DNA of 64,000 nucleotides from Stutzerimonas xanthomarina DSM 18231 (GTDB lineage: Bacteria; Pseudomonadota; Gammaproteobacteria; Pseudomonadales; Pseudomonadaceae), in NCBI RefSeq assembly GCF_900129835.1, contig NZ_FQXA01000005.1, positions 248,001 through 312,000 of the forward strand, given 5' to 3'. Numbering within the stretch: position 1 is the stretch's first letter; every line of letters starts with the position of its first letter. Below the pieces are notes generated by a model. That model ran no database searches. It was given only the letters and a program-made list of their open reading frames with translations, and was not told the DNA's origin. Of the stretch, positions 17,736-26,108 are shown piece by piece. The position numbers and the translations under genes are program-made.

Positions 17736-18872
17736 ATGGATAAGTTGCTCAAGCTGTGGCACAGCACCGGTCTCTATCACATTGAGCCTGGTCAACTGCT
17801 GATGATCGTGGTGTGTCTGGGGCTGATCTATCTGGCCATTCGCAAGGGATTCGAACCCTTGCTGCTGATCCCGATCGGGTTTGGTGGCCTGCTGGCCAAC
17901 ATTCCCGTTGCCAACATGGCCGAGGGCGCCGGCATCCTCCATCTGTTCTATGAAGTTGGACTGCCGACAAGCGTGTTCCCACTGTTGATCTTCATGGGTG
18001 TCGGTGCGATGACCGACTTTGGGCCAATGCTGGCTAACCCAAAGACGCTACTGCTCGGCGCGGCGGCGCAGTTCGGTATTTTCGCCACGCTGCTTGGCGC
18101 GTTGTCTCTGGCGGCGATGGGTATTCCAGGAATGGAGTTCACCCTGCGTGAGGCTGCGTCGATTGCGATCATTGGCGGTGCGGACGGACCTACCTCAATC
18201 TTTGTTACGGCAAAGCTCGCGCCGCATCTGTTGGGGCCGATTGCCGTCGCGGCTTATTCGTACATGGCGCTGGTTCCGTTGATTCAGCCTCCCATCATGC
18301 GGGCGCTGACGACCAAGGAAGAGCGCGCCATTGTGATGACGCAGTTGCGCCATGTCGGTCAGGCAGAAAAGATCGTCTTTCCGCTCATGCTTGCTTTGAT
18401 GGTGGGTTTGCTACTACCGGATGCTGCACCGCTGGTGGGCATGTTCGCCTTTGGTAACCTGTTGCGCGAATGCGGGGTTGTGGATCGTCTGGCCGACACG
18501 TCACGTAACGCGCTGATCAACATCGTGACCATCGCGTTGGGGCTGACTGTCGGCTCCAAGCTGTCCGCCGAAGCCTTCCTGCAGATGAAGACACTTGGGA
18601 TCCTGCTGCTTGGCATGGTTGCCTTCTGTGGCGGTACGGCGGCGGGCGTGCTGATGGCGAAGTTCATGAACATGTTCAGCGCAAACAAAATCAACCCGCT
18701 GATCGGTTCGGCCGGTGTGTCGGCAGTGCCGATGGCGGCGCGAGTGTCGAACAAAATCGGGCTCGAGGCGAATCCGCAAAACTTCCTGCTTATGCACGCC
18801 ATGGGGCCCAACGTAGCGGGCGTTATTGGCTCGGCTGTTGCTGCGGGGGTTCTGCTTAGCTTTGTGGGCTAG
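17736..18872 (+). CDS. oadB: Oxaloacetate decarboxylase beta subunit (Na+-translocating)
   Basis: 378 residues, about nine to ten membrane helices, 10 bases after oadA. Contains the conserved ADGPTSIF loop ([15 protein letters not shown]), the Na+/carboxybiotin site region, and [19 protein letters not shown] near the C-terminus. It couples decarboxylation of carboxybiotin to Na+ export. This is the shorter beta form, without the longer loop of the 430-residue enzymes. Confidence 0.95.
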   Translation: MDKLLKLWHSTGLYHIEPGQLLMIVVCLGLIYLAIRKGFEPLLLIPIGFGGLLANIPVANMAEGAGILHLFYEVGLPTSVFPLLIFMGVGAMTDFGPMLANPKTLLLGAAAQFGIFATLLGALSLAAMGIPGMEFTLREAASIAIIGGADGPTSIFVTAKLAPHLLGPIAVAAYSYMALVPLIQPPIMRALTTKEERAIVMTQLRHVGQAEKIVFPLMLALMVGLLLPDAAPLVGMFAFGNLLRECGVVDRLADTSRNALINIVTIALGLTVGSKLSAEAFLQMKTLGILLLGMVAFCGGTAAGVLMAKFMNMFSANKINPLIGSAGVSAVPMAARVSNKIGLEANPQNFLLMHAMGPNVAGVIGSAVAAGVLLSFVG

Positions 18873-18903
18873 CGCTTAAGCTGACGTGCAGTATAGGTAG
18901 GAC

Positions 18904-18936
18904 AAAAAATGCCTGCGCTAATTAAGGTGCAGGCAT
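18904..18936 (-). terminator. Terminator on the minus strand, downstream of amrZ
   Basis: Perfect eight-base stem ATGCCTGC/GCAGGCAT with a 12-base loop. Read on the minus strand it is followed by six T (AAAAAA at 18904-18909 on the plus strand). It would end the amrZ transcript about 120 bases past its stop, and may also stop oadB read-through. Confidence 0.75.
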
Positions 18937-19057
18937 CGTTCGTTTCATGTTGCAGATAGTCCCGCGTATCGCCAGCGTGGCTAGTGACGCAAGCCACCAA
19001 ATGCACTGCTCTGACGACTGTCAGGGCAGTTTACGCTAATCACCAGCACCGAGGCGA

Positions 19058-19384
19058 TCAGCCTTCTTCTTTTGCAGCTTCGGCATCCTGCGCGATAAGT
19101 GCAATCAGTGCGTTTTGCTGACGATGGGCCAGCTGGCGAAAACGTTGCAGCAGTTCGCGCTCATGCAGTGTCAGTTCGGGGCTGTCTAGCCGAATTGCGG
19201 AATCGTCATCAAGCGCACCTTCCTGCAGAAGGCTTTGCTCCAGGCGGGCAATGATCTCGGAATTCATACTGCGATGATGGTTCCGCGCGACCTCTGCGAT
19301 ACGCTCTCGCATTCCGTCTGGTAGGCGAACCACGAATTTGTCAGCCGTGCGGCTGGAGTAAACTGCCTGCTTCATTGGGCGCAT
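19058..19384 (-). CDS. amrZ: Arc-type ribbon-helix-helix regulator AmrZ
   Basis: 108 residues. The RHH fold spans about 11-66: [18 protein letters not shown] forms the DNA-contacting beta strand and helix A, followed by [20 protein letters not shown]-terminal tetramerisation helix contains [21 protein letters not shown]. From memory, it is close to P. aeruginosa AmrZ/AlgZ in length and in nearly every RHH residue. AmrZ activates alginate and twitching genes and represses fleQ and thus flagella there, so it likely acts on the motility block in this window. Its leader is about 120 bases long. Confidence 0.93.
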   Translation of the reverse strand: MRPMKQAVYSSRTADKFVVRLPDGMRERIAEVARNHHRSMNSEIIARLEQSLLQEGALDDDSAIRLDSPELTLHERELLQRFRQLAHRQQNALIALIAQDAEAAKEEG

Positions 19385-19507
19385 ATTAAACCGGTTAGTT
19401 AGGTGGGCGATGGTGGCTTATTGCCGTTCTAGTCACCGGTCTGACACCAAACAGCACATGCTGTTCCGCGACCTGCGAAAAAGATGCTGGACAACATAAT
19501 GGCGCCA

Positions 19508-19535
19508 ATTATACGGCGACATTTTTAAGAGTAAA
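19508..19535 (-). promoter_or_regulatory. Candidate amrZ promoter
   Basis: On the minus strand: -35 TTTACT (19530-19535), 16-base spacer, -10 TATAAT (19508-19513). It lies 124 bases upstream of the amrZ ATG. I looked for an AlgU-type promoter (GAACTT, 16 bases, TCTGA) in the gap and did not see one, although amrZ of P. aeruginosa uses AlgU. Confidence 0.45.
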
Positions 19536-19599
19536 GGCATGGTGGTGGCCAAGAGCCTTTATTGTGACCCAGCACTTATCTCGTATGCGTGATGCGTGG

Positions 19600-19782
19600 C
19601 TAACGAAGCACCGGGTCGAACTTGATTCGGCGACCGAGCAGCAGCGTAATAGTGAACAGCACAGCGAATACCACCATGCCGCCTGTGGCAAGCGTATCCC
19701 AGAACCCCGAAAAGACAGAGCTGACACTCATGGCGCCGCACAGCATGCCGAGCACAAGAAATAGATATCCATAAACAGACAT
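19600..19782 (-). CDS. Small membrane protein, two predicted helices
   Basis: 60 residues from ATG at 19782, with AAGGAG upstream; an in-frame start at 19824 exists but has no better site. Hydrophobic stretches at about 4-22 (YGYLFLVLGMLCGAMSVSS) and 31-47 (GGMVVFAVLFTITLLLG), followed by a basic tail RRIKFDPVLR, so both ends are probably cytoplasmic. I do not recognise the family. It follows the small gene at 19824-20027 in the same direction with a gap of about 40 bases. Confidence 0.6.
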   Translation of the reverse strand: MSVYGYLFLVLGMLCGAMSVSSVFSGFWDTLATGGMVVFAVLFTITLLLGRRIKFDPVLR

Positions 19783-19823
19783 TTTTAATCTCCTTGTAGA
19801 ACCTTCATGAAGCAATCCAGTCA

Positions 19824-20027
19824 CTAGAAAACCCAGCGCTTCGCCTGCGTAGGCTTGCTGTGCGCGCTGCTGCTAATCGTACTCGCCGGCACTGAAAGCT
19901 TTGTTGGTGCCACCTGGGACGGTTCGGATGCAGCCTGCATATGGTCTGTCTCTGGTACGGCCTCAAGCAGCGGGATCGCAACAGCGGCCAGAACGGCGGT
20001 GCTGAGTAAGTAGGCTGGGCGTAGCAT
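19824..20027 (-). CDS. Hypothetical small secreted protein
   Basis: 67 residues from ATG at 20027, chosen over the in-frame ATG at 20039 because GGAG lies just ahead of it, inside the first codons of the longer version. Signal-peptide-like start MLRPAYLLSTAVLAAVAIPLLEA, then a short polar Ser/Thr/Pro-rich tail ending QAKRWVF without cysteines. No family recognised; could be a spurious ORF, though the signal peptide and ribosome site speak for it. Confidence 0.45.
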   Translation of the reverse strand: MLRPAYLLSTAVLAAVAIPLLEAVPETDHMQAASEPSQVAPTKLSVPASTISSSAHSKPTQAKRWVF

Positions 20028-20040
20028 CGGCGTCTCCATC

Positions 20041-20063
20041 GCTTAATTGTCAGGTAATTAAGC
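20041..20063. promoter_or_regulatory. Inverted repeat upstream of the small secreted protein gene
   Basis: GCTTAATT-N7-AATTAAGC, a perfect eight-base inverted repeat, 14 bases before the start at 20027 and next to an AT-rich stretch (20076-20130). It may be an operator, or a hairpin in the 5' leader. There is no T-run to suggest a terminator. Confidence 0.35.
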
Positions 20064-20242
20064 ATCTCTCGTGCCAATGATTTTTATAGATAAAAGCCTT
20101 AATAATCAGATACTTAAAGATATACCTCGAATGTTTTCAATGCGCTTTGCAAGATTGCCGGCCTCTAGATCATGCAAAATACAAGGCCGCGTGCCGTCGC
20201 GGTCTGCGGTAATGTGGAGTCGCTGTATAAAGCGGGGCGGGA

Positions 20243-20271
20243 ATGACAAACGAGCCAATGCTCGCTAACAT
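20243..20271 (+). promoter_or_regulatory. Promoter of tRNA-Arg(CCU)
   Basis: -35 ATGACA (20243-20248), 17-base spacer, -10 TAACAT (20266-20271), then a GC-rich discriminator, 14 bases before the tRNA. Confidence 0.5.
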
Positions 20272-20285
20272 GCTGCCGCCCATGT

Positions 20286-20362
20286 GTCCCAGTAGCTCAA
20301 TTGGATAGAGCATCCCCCTCCTAAGGGGAAGGTTGTGAGTTCGAACCTCGCCTGGGACGCCA
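20286..20362 (+). tRNA. tRNA-Arg (anticodon CCU)
   Basis: 77 bases with encoded CCA. Acceptor stem GTCCCAG/CTGGGAC, anticodon stem TCCCC/GGGGA with CCT at 20320-20322, T loop TTCGAAC. Reads AGG arginine codons. tRNA genes of this kind are common attachment sites for integrative elements, but no integrase or second copy of the 3' end is present here. Confidence 0.97.
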
Positions 20363-21008
20363 CACGGAGCTTTACCATTTGGCCTGGATGGCAATTGCCA
20401 CAGGCCACTGCCTTGGTGGTTTGCTTCAATGGCATATTCCGTCTGATCGAAGCCAGCTTTCGCCCCTCCTGATTCGCGCTATGACCTAACGAACCGTTGG
20501 TAGCTGCACTTAAGTTCGGCGATCCATAATGATCGGCGATCCGCAGGCCTTACGCTGCTGACAGGTAAAGGAAACGGCATTTTGGCTATCGTCCTGTCGC
20601 CGCAGACGGGTCGATCACTGTGTCAGCCGATTGCTCGAGTATCGTCGATACGTATCAAATAGCGGATGGCTCAGGTTTTCAGGGGTGGTCTGGCCGTACT
20701 GCGGCTTGCCTACATGCAGCAGCACTGTCTCAATGCTCTGTCTCTACGGCTGCGGGGCGGTCGCATTGGAAGATGGGCCTCTGGTGTCCGCTGTTCGGAT
20801 TCCAGACGCTGTCGAATGCCCGTATGAGCGTTCCCCTATCGGACTGCATCGGCGTTGCGCGTCGCCAGTCCCCATCAATTGGATCGCCGTCAGGTTAACC
20901 GCAGGTGGGTGGGTTGAGAGCAGGGCGTTTAGCTTTGCTTGATCCTGTATGGCAGGGGGTTGGCTGCGGATTCGATGAGAAGCGACACGGTATGGGTTTT
21001 GCTCTGTA
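20363..21008. other. 646-base stretch without a supported gene
   Basis: Between tRNA-Arg(CCU) and the stop of the PilZ gene. Two overlapping plus-strand open frames at 20620-20942 have no start site, no family-like pattern and frequent Cys/Ser/Arg of the random G+C-rich kind. No minus-strand frame of note. It may be a remnant of lost DNA behind a tRNA; I see no direct proof. Confidence 0.5.
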
Positions 21009-21758
21009 TCAGCTAAACCGGTCGGTGACCTGGTCGCGTCGGGCTTCGCGTTGCAGTTGATAGACGAATCGTTCGACCTGCCGTTGCGTTAAGCCACTGA
21101 TGCGATAAAAGCGCATCCCGCAGAACGTAAGATCAAGTTTTTCGTCAAACACGACGTGTCTGAGCTCGGCGGCGGTTGTCACCACCCCAAAAGGTAGCTC
21201 CAGGCGGAGCTGATCATAAACCTGCCCCGACTGAAGGCTGCTTTGCAGGTTGCCGGGTAGGCTCAGCTTACAGCCTGTTGCTGACATATCCAGCAATCTA
21301 CCAACCAGTGGCTTCTTGACGGCCTTGCCGCCCAGTGCGGCAGCGATGGACTGTCCACTCAGCGTCGCCCGGTAGGCGTTCCGCCGCTGGTGATAGAGGA
21401 TCTCATCGGGGAGAGGGGCCCAGTAGCAGCGTGCATCGTCCAGTTCACCAAGGTGCACTGGGTGTGGATTGTTCCAGGCAATCCGCACGCCCTCGTGAAA
21501 ACCTTCAATCTGGAAAGCTTCTCCGGACGCCATCAGCCGCTCGCCGTCGTTGGGTATCAGCTCGTCTAACGCAAGCCAGCCCTTATCGCGGTTTATCTCT
21601 ACCAGATAAGTCTGGTAGCGCTGAGTGCGCTCGGTAAAACGGAGTTGTAGCGGGATATGGTTATCTAGCAACGGGCGTAGGTTCGCCTGAATCTCGACAG
21701 GGGTCTTGAGTATTTGAGGAGGTTGAGGACCTTCACCCTCGGCGAAAGGACTAGACAC
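21009..21758 (-). CDS. Flagellar brake protein, YcgR-like PilZ protein
   Basis: 249 residues. An N-terminal YcgR domain (PVEIQANLRPLLDNHIPLQL) is followed by a PilZ domain. The c-di-GMP motif is intact: R..xxR in QRRNAYRA (about residue 126-131) and D.S..G in DMSATGCKL. When bound to c-di-GMP, YcgR proteins slow the flagellar motor at the MotA/stator-switch interface. It is the last gene of the flgA-flgM-flgN group on the minus strand, the order known from P. aeruginosa. Confidence 0.92.
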   Translation of the reverse strand: MSSPFAEGEGPQPPQILKTPVEIQANLRPLLDNHIPLQLRFTERTQRYQTYLVEINRDKGWLALDELIPNDGERLMASGEAFQIEGFHEGVRIAWNNPHPVHLGELDDARCYWAPLPDEILYHQRRNAYRATLSGQSIAAALGGKAVKKPLVGRLLDMSATGCKLSLPGNLQSSLQSGQVYDQLRLELPFGVVTTAAELRHVVFDEKLDLTFCGMRFYRISGLTQRQVERFVYQLQREARRDQVTDRFS

Positions 21759-21830
21759 TTGCGTTGCTCTCCGGCATGTAACGACGTCAGCCGCATGATA
21801 GCATTATGATGTTATTCGGCTGCGTATGGT

Positions 21831-22301
21831 TCAGGCTTGGCTGAGCGGACGATGATGAGTGCTTTTGGCAGCAGTTCCACGGCGATCGTACAAATCCGGG
21901 GTTTGGGTAGTCCCTTGTAATACCTGCAGCATGGTGCCTACGGCGCTCTGGTTGGCGCGGATGAGCCTGCCGTTTCGCTCATTGGCTTTGCGACACTCCT
22001 CGAGAACGCGTTCCAGCTGTTCTGCTTGCGCAAGGATTTCATCGCCTATCTCTGAAGCCGCGGCAAACTGTGCCAAGCCGTTCCGGTCGGAGCTCAACTG
22101 TGCCTTGGCCAATGCCTGGCTGCGCAGAGTGCCGTGTTGGCTCAAAAGTGCTAGCAGTGCCTGCTTTTGCGTGAGCAGCTGTTCCAGTTCGCCGAGATTG
22201 CGTTCGGCGAGCGCCAGATATTCTGCATCGGCGACCTCACGCAGTGTCTGGGCGGTGCCGATATCGTCAATCAGCTGCTGCAGCAATTCGGAATCTCGCA
22301 T
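21831..22301 (-). CDS. flgN: Flagellar chaperone FlgN
   Basis: 156 residues from ATG at 22301 (GAGGTC ahead). Nearly all helical with heptad spacing (LLQQLIDDIGTAQTL through NERNGRLIRANQSAVGTMLQVLQG), matching FlgN, the cytoplasmic export chaperone of the hook-filament junction proteins FlgK and FlgL, both encoded 11-14 kb away. The C-terminal tail after LQGTTQTPDLYDRRG is the part that binds the substrates. Follows flgM by 43 bases. Confidence 0.92.
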   Translation of the reverse strand: MRDSELLQQLIDDIGTAQTLREVADAEYLALAERNLGELEQLLTQKQALLALLSQHGTLRSQALAKAQLSSDRNGLAQFAAASEIGDEILAQAEQLERVLEECRKANERNGRLIRANQSAVGTMLQVLQGTTQTPDLYDRRGTAAKSTHHRPLSQA

Positions 22302-22344
22302 AGTGACCTCTGTTGCACTCACGCCTGCTCGCATCGATGTCGGC

Positions 22345-22671
22345 TCAGCGCTGGCTTTCGAACGTCAGCAGCTTCGATGCTACTCGCTGGCTGTCTACCT
22401 GATAGCTGCCATCGGCGATTGCCTGTTTGATCTGTGCAACACGTTCCTGATCAACAGCGGGCTGCTGGTTCAGTTTTTCAGCGGTCTGCTGAAGGCGCTG
22501 GGCTTCCGGGCTCAGCTGAACACTCTCTCCAGATACCGGGCTGTTGCCGATGGTTTTCACTTCGTCAGTGGGTGTCTGCTGAGTTGTCGATCGCTCAGCG
22601 TTCTGGACGCTGCTTCGCCCAGTGCTTGATGAATTGACGGCATTGTTAGGCCGGTTGAAATCGATAACCAT
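22345..22671 (-). CDS. flgM: Anti-sigma-28 factor FlgM
   Basis: 108 residues. The Ser/Thr/Gln-rich disordered N-terminal half begins [10 protein letters not shown]. The sigma-binding C-terminal half ([12 protein letters not shown], then [25 protein letters not shown]) fits the FlgM family. FlgM holds FliA inactive until the hook is complete and is then exported through it. It has its own sigma-28 promoter. Confidence 0.95.
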   Translation of the reverse strand: MVIDFNRPNNAVNSSSTGRSSVQNAERSTTQQTPTDEVKTIGNSPVSGESVQLSPEAQRLQQTAEKLNQQPAVDQERVAQIKQAIADGSYQVDSQRVASKLLTFESQR

Positions 22672-22707
22672 GATCGAAACCTCGAATAAGTCAGGACGCT
22701 TGCCTGC

Positions 22708-22734
22708 TTTTCGGCAAATCCATGTGAAACTTTA
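22708..22734 (-). promoter_or_regulatory. Sigma-28 (FliA) promoter of flgM
   Basis: On the minus strand TAAAGTTT-N11-GCCGAAAA, against the FliA consensus TAAAGTTT-N11-GCCGATAA: 15 of 16 positions match at the exact spacing. It lies 37 bases upstream of the flgM ATG, between flgA and flgM, so flgM and flgN (and the PilZ gene) respond to the sigma factor that FlgM inhibits. Confidence 0.9.
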
Positions 22735-22775
22735 GCCTTTTTTCGTACCGGCGACTGGCGCAGTAGTGCGCAGCT

Positions 22776-23528
22776 TCACATTGCGACTTCCACGTGCCCA
22801 GGACCAACGATGCGGGCTTTGATCGTCCGTCCGGATCGTTGGTTTTTGACTCGGATCTGAGCGCCAAGTGCGCCGTCAGACAGAGCTTCACCAGGCATTC
22901 TGACATTTATCGTAGAGTTTTTCGCGCTGATTACTACCTGGTCGCCTTTGCGAACTATTTCAGCTGCGGACAGGTAAGTTGGAGGTAGCACCTGGTCGGG
23001 TTGGGCGCTACGGGTAATCTTGTTGCCAAGCACTTGGTCGAACGACGTCAAATAGCCTTGGGTCAGAGTGCTGACGTCGCGCTCGGCAAGGGTTATATCG
23101 GCCTGCTCTATGACGCTTTCACGCGTCAAAGGCCGTCTGGCCACGATAACTTCACGGAACAAATGGACGTGTGCAGGAACGAACACGGACCAAGGTGAAC
23201 TACCTTCGCAGCTAACCCGCACGGTGGTGCGACCAACGGGCTGTGCCGGGCTTTCGAGTCGGGTCGTCAATGCTTGATTGCAGGCCGCCAGGCGAAGGCG
23301 CGGATCCAGTCTGTTCAGCTCGATTTCATGGCGCGCCTCGATTTGACTACTCTGTAGATAGTCCGTTACTTCTCGCTCAAGAAAAGCGCGGGTCGCGTCG
23401 ATAAGCTGTTCAGGTCGCGTGTAGCTTGCTGAGTCAGCCAGCTGGCTCAGCCCGCATAAAGTCGCCAACAGGAACGCTTGGCGAAGCGTCTTGCACGGAT
23501 GCCGGAAAAAAGTCGTCTGCTTGCTCAT
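22776..23528 (-). CDS. flgA: Flagellar P-ring assembly chaperone FlgA
   Basis: 250 residues from ATG at 23528 (MSKQTTFFRHPCKTLRQAFLL), giving a signal peptide before SASYTRPEQLIDATRAF; an in-frame longer start at 23627 would bury the signal. A SAF domain is seen in the middle (VVARRPLTRESVIEQADITLAERDVSTL) and the conserved C-terminal half ends IRVKNQRSGRTIKARIVGPGHVEV. FlgA acts in the periplasm to build the P ring from FlgI. Divergent from cheV. Confidence 0.93.
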   Translation of the reverse strand: MSKQTTFFRHPCKTLRQAFLLATLCGLSQLADSASYTRPEQLIDATRAFLEREVTDYLQSSQIEARHEIELNRLDPRLRLAACNQALTTRLESPAQPVGRTTVRVSCEGSSPWSVFVPAHVHLFREVIVARRPLTRESVIEQADITLAERDVSTLTQGYLTSFDQVLGNKITRSAQPDQVLPPTYLSAAEIVRKGDQVVISAKNSTINVRMPGEALSDGALGAQIRVKNQRSGRTIKARIVGPGHVEVAM

Positions 23529-23693
23529 GCCCTGGATTAAAGCAAGGCGCGTGCCGGTTGCGCGCCGTTTCGAAACAAGCTGAGGCAGGCAAGGCAGACC
23601 GAGCTCGGTGTTACCTGTGCAGGTCACGTCAGCGCCAGATAGTCTGCGCTACAGATGTCTGTCCATTCATCTCACACGCAAGAGGAAACTGGC

Positions 23694-24626
23694 ATGGCCG
23701 GTGTATTGGATTCGGTTAACCAGCGCACCCAACTGGTGGGGCAGAACCGTTTGGAGCTGCTGTTGTTCAGGCTGGACGGCAAGCAGCTGTATGGCATCAA
23801 TGTTTTCAAAGTCAAAGAAGTGCTGCAGTGTCCTCGGCTGACGGTCATGCCCCGGTCGAGCCCAGTGGTAAGGGGAGTGGCGAACATACGGGGTAGTACG
23901 CTTTCTATCCTCGATCTCTCAGCCGCCACCGGAAAGCCGGTGCTGCAGGATCTGCCGAATAGCTTTGCGATCATCGTCGAGTACAACACCAAGGTGCTCG
24001 GTTTTCTGGTCCGGTCAGTTGAGCGGATCGTCAACATGAATTGGGAGGACATCCTTCCGCCGCCCAAAGGGGTGGGCCACGACCATTATTTGACGGCTGT
24101 GACTCACGTAGACGAACAGATGGTGGAAATCATCGACGTTGAAAAAGTACTCGCCGAGGTCGCGCCTGTGTCGGAAGTGCTCTCGGTCAGCATTGCAGAT
24201 GAAGCAACCAGTCATAAAGCGTCAACCAGTCGAGTGCTGATTGTCGATGACTCGTCTGTTGCGCGAAAGCAGATCATGCGTTGTCTACAAAATCTGGGTA
24301 TCGAGGTCGTTGCGCATAACGATGGGCGGCAGGCGCTAACCTACCTGAAAAAACTGGTAGCCGATGGCAAGAAGCCATCTGACGAATTCGTGATGATGAT
24401 TTCCGATATCGAGATGCCGGAGATGGATGGCTACACCCTAACGACCGAGGTGCGCCAGGATCCGGCTATGCGTGATATGCATATTCTGCTGCATACTTCG
24501 CTTTCCGGTGTGTTCAACCAGAGCATGGTCAAGCGGGTCGGAGCGGATGATTTTCTCGCCAAGTTTCAGGCAGACGATCTGGCCAATCGAGTGATAGAGC
24601 GGATCCAGAATACGGATAACAATTGA
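23694..24626 (+). CDS. cheV: Chemotaxis coupling protein CheV
   Basis: 310 residues from ATG at 23694 (AGAGGA ahead; MAGVLDSVNQRTQLVG is the usual start). CheW-like domain at about 20-150 (LLLFRLDGKQLYGINVFKVKEV) followed by a receiver domain with phospho-acceptor Asp in MMISDIEMPEMDGY and the LIVDDSS acidic pocket. CheV couples receptors to CheA and may act as a phosphate sink. Next to cheR in this and other pseudomonads. Confidence 0.95.
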   Translation: MAGVLDSVNQRTQLVGQNRLELLLFRLDGKQLYGINVFKVKEVLQCPRLTVMPRSSPVVRGVANIRGSTLSILDLSAATGKPVLQDLPNSFAIIVEYNTKVLGFLVRSVERIVNMNWEDILPPPKGVGHDHYLTAVTHVDEQMVEIIDVEKVLAEVAPVSEVLSVSIADEATSHKASTSRVLIVDDSSVARKQIMRCLQNLGIEVVAHNDGRQALTYLKKLVADGKKPSDEFVMMISDIEMPEMDGYTLTTEVRQDPAMRDMHILLHTSLSGVFNQSMVKRVGADDFLAKFQADDLANRVIERIQNTDNN

Positions 24627-24663
24627 GGCTTCGTCCTCGCAATATGACGGGTGGGCAAAATTA

Positions 24664-25488
24664 GTGTCTGGTGATCCGGATTTCGATCAGTTCCGAATAT
24701 TCCTCGAAAAGACGTGCGGCATTTTGCTGGGTAACAACAAGCAGTATTTGGTTTCCAGCAGGTTGAACAAGTTGATGGAGCAGCAGGGGCTCAAAAGTTT
24801 GGGTGATCTGGTCAGGAAGATCCAGGCCCAGCCACGCAGCGGCCTGCGCGAGCAGGTCGTGGATGCGATGACGACCAACGAAACGCTATGGTTTCGGGAT
24901 ACCTATCCGTTCGAGGTGCTGCGTAGCCGGGTTCTGCCTGAGCTTTTGAAAGGCTCGCCGGGTCAGCGCCTGCGTATCTGGTCAGCGGCCTGTTCATCGG
25001 GGCAAGAGCCTTATTCCCTGTCGATGACCATCGACGAATATGAGCGCAGTAGCCCTAGCCAGCCGAAAACGGCCGTTCAGATTGTGGCCACTGAATTGTC
25101 AGGGGCCATGCTTGCCGCATCGAAGGCGGCCGAGTATGACAGTCTCGCCATCGCACGCGGCTTATCCAGCGAGCGGTTGCAGCGGTATTTTGACGTGAAG
25201 AGCCCCGGCCGTTGGGTAGTCAAGCCCGCGGTCCGCAGCCGTGTTGAGTTTCGGGTGCAGAACCTGCTCGACAGCTATGCAGTGCTCGGCAAGTTTGATG
25301 TGGTGTTCTGCCGCAACGTGCTGATTTATTTTTCCGCCGACGTCAAGAAAGACATTCTCAGGCGGATTCACGCGACATTGAAGCCGGGCGGATACCTGTT
25401 TCTGGGTGCATCCGAAGCGCTGAACGGGCTACCTGAGCTTTATCAGATGGTGCAGTGCAGCCCAGGCATCATCTACAAGGCTAAATAG
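24664..25488 (+). CDS. cheR: Chemotaxis protein methyltransferase CheR
   Basis: 274 residues from GTG at 24664; the protein starts at the family's usual place (SGDPDFDQFRIFLEKTCGILLG). N-terminal helical domain, then the SAM-binding domain with IWSAACSSGQEPYSL (motif I) and FDVVFCRNVLIYF. Methylates glutamates of chemoreceptors. 37 bases after cheV, probably cotranscribed. Confidence 0.96.
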   Translation: MSGDPDFDQFRIFLEKTCGILLGNNKQYLVSSRLNKLMEQQGLKSLGDLVRKIQAQPRSGLREQVVDAMTTNETLWFRDTYPFEVLRSRVLPELLKGSPGQRLRIWSAACSSGQEPYSLSMTIDEYERSSPSQPKTAVQIVATELSGAMLAASKAAEYDSLAIARGLSSERLQRYFDVKSPGRWVVKPAVRSRVEFRVQNLLDSYAVLGKFDVVFCRNVLIYFSADVKKDILRRIHATLKPGGYLFLGASEALNGLPELYQMVQCSPGIIYKAK

Positions 25489-25630
25489 TCTTCATTCCGT
25501 GGCAATAGCGGCAGGAATCTGTCGCTATGGGCTAGATAAGCGGCGAAAGCGTGGTCAGGCTTTGCCGCTTTTGACGCCTGACTCAATCTCCCTCGCTAGA
25601 AAAAGCTTATAGATCAGTCGCTTGTATAAA

Positions 25631-25646
25631 TGGCATGACCCTTGCT
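25631..25646 (+). promoter_or_regulatory. Sigma-54 promoter of flgB operon
   Basis: TGGCAT-N5-TTGCT with GG at -24 and GC at -12 exactly ten bases apart, 44 bases upstream of flgB. Fits the RpoN/FleQ-driven class II or III flagellar promoters of pseudomonads. Confidence 0.8.
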
Positions 25647-25689
25647 GGTGGTTTGCTAAGCAGACTTGTATCCCGCGAAGGGCTAGATC

Positions 25690-26094
25690 ATGAGCATTAA
25701 TTTCGACAAGGCACTTGGCCTCCATGAGAAGGCGCTCGGTTTTCGCGCTCAGCGCGCCGAAGTGCTGGCCAACAACATTGCCAACGCTGACACCCCTAAC
25801 TACAAAGCGCGTGATCTGGATTTCAGCTCGGTTCTTGCTGCACAACACAGCAAGAATCAGGGTGGGTTTGGTGTGGCCGTGACCAGCAGCAAACATATCG
25901 CTGCCGAAGGGATGGAAATCGCCGATCCCGGCTTGCGCTTCCGCACCCCGGCACATGCGTCGCTCGACCAGAACACCGTAGATGCTCAGGTTGAACAGGC
26001 GGCTTACGCCGAGAATGCCATCGACTTCCAGGCAAGCTTTACCTTGCTAAATAGCAAGTTTCGGGGGCTGATGAGCGCCCTGCGCGGCGAATAA
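25690..26094 (+). CDS. flgB: Flagellar basal-body proximal rod protein FlgB
   Basis: 134 residues; the rod-family N-terminus LANNIANADTPNYKARDLDF and the C-terminal helix (QVEQAAYAENAIDFQASFTLL) are both present. Forms the rod next to the MS ring and export gate, and is exported by the flagellar type III system without a cleaved signal. First gene of flgBCDE. Confidence 0.96.
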   Translation: MSINFDKALGLHEKALGFRAQRAEVLANNIANADTPNYKARDLDFSSVLAAQHSKNQGGFGVAVTSSKHIAAEGMEIADPGLRFRTPAHASLDQNTVDAQVEQAAYAENAIDFQASFTLLNSKFRGLMSALRGE

Positions 26095-26108
26095 AAGGAG
26101 CGAAAATC

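Noticed and set aside
20071-20268. 65-codon frame upstream of tRNA-Arg(CCU)
   Set aside because: No ribosome binding site, overlaps the tRNA promoter region, no recognisable pattern.
20286-20362. Integrative element attachment site at tRNA-Arg(CCU)
   Set aside because: No integrase and no repeated 3' tRNA segment within the window.
20620-20942. Two overlapping plus-strand frames behind tRNA-Arg(CCU)
   Set aside because: No start site, unlikely amino-acid composition, overlap in two frames with neither favoured.
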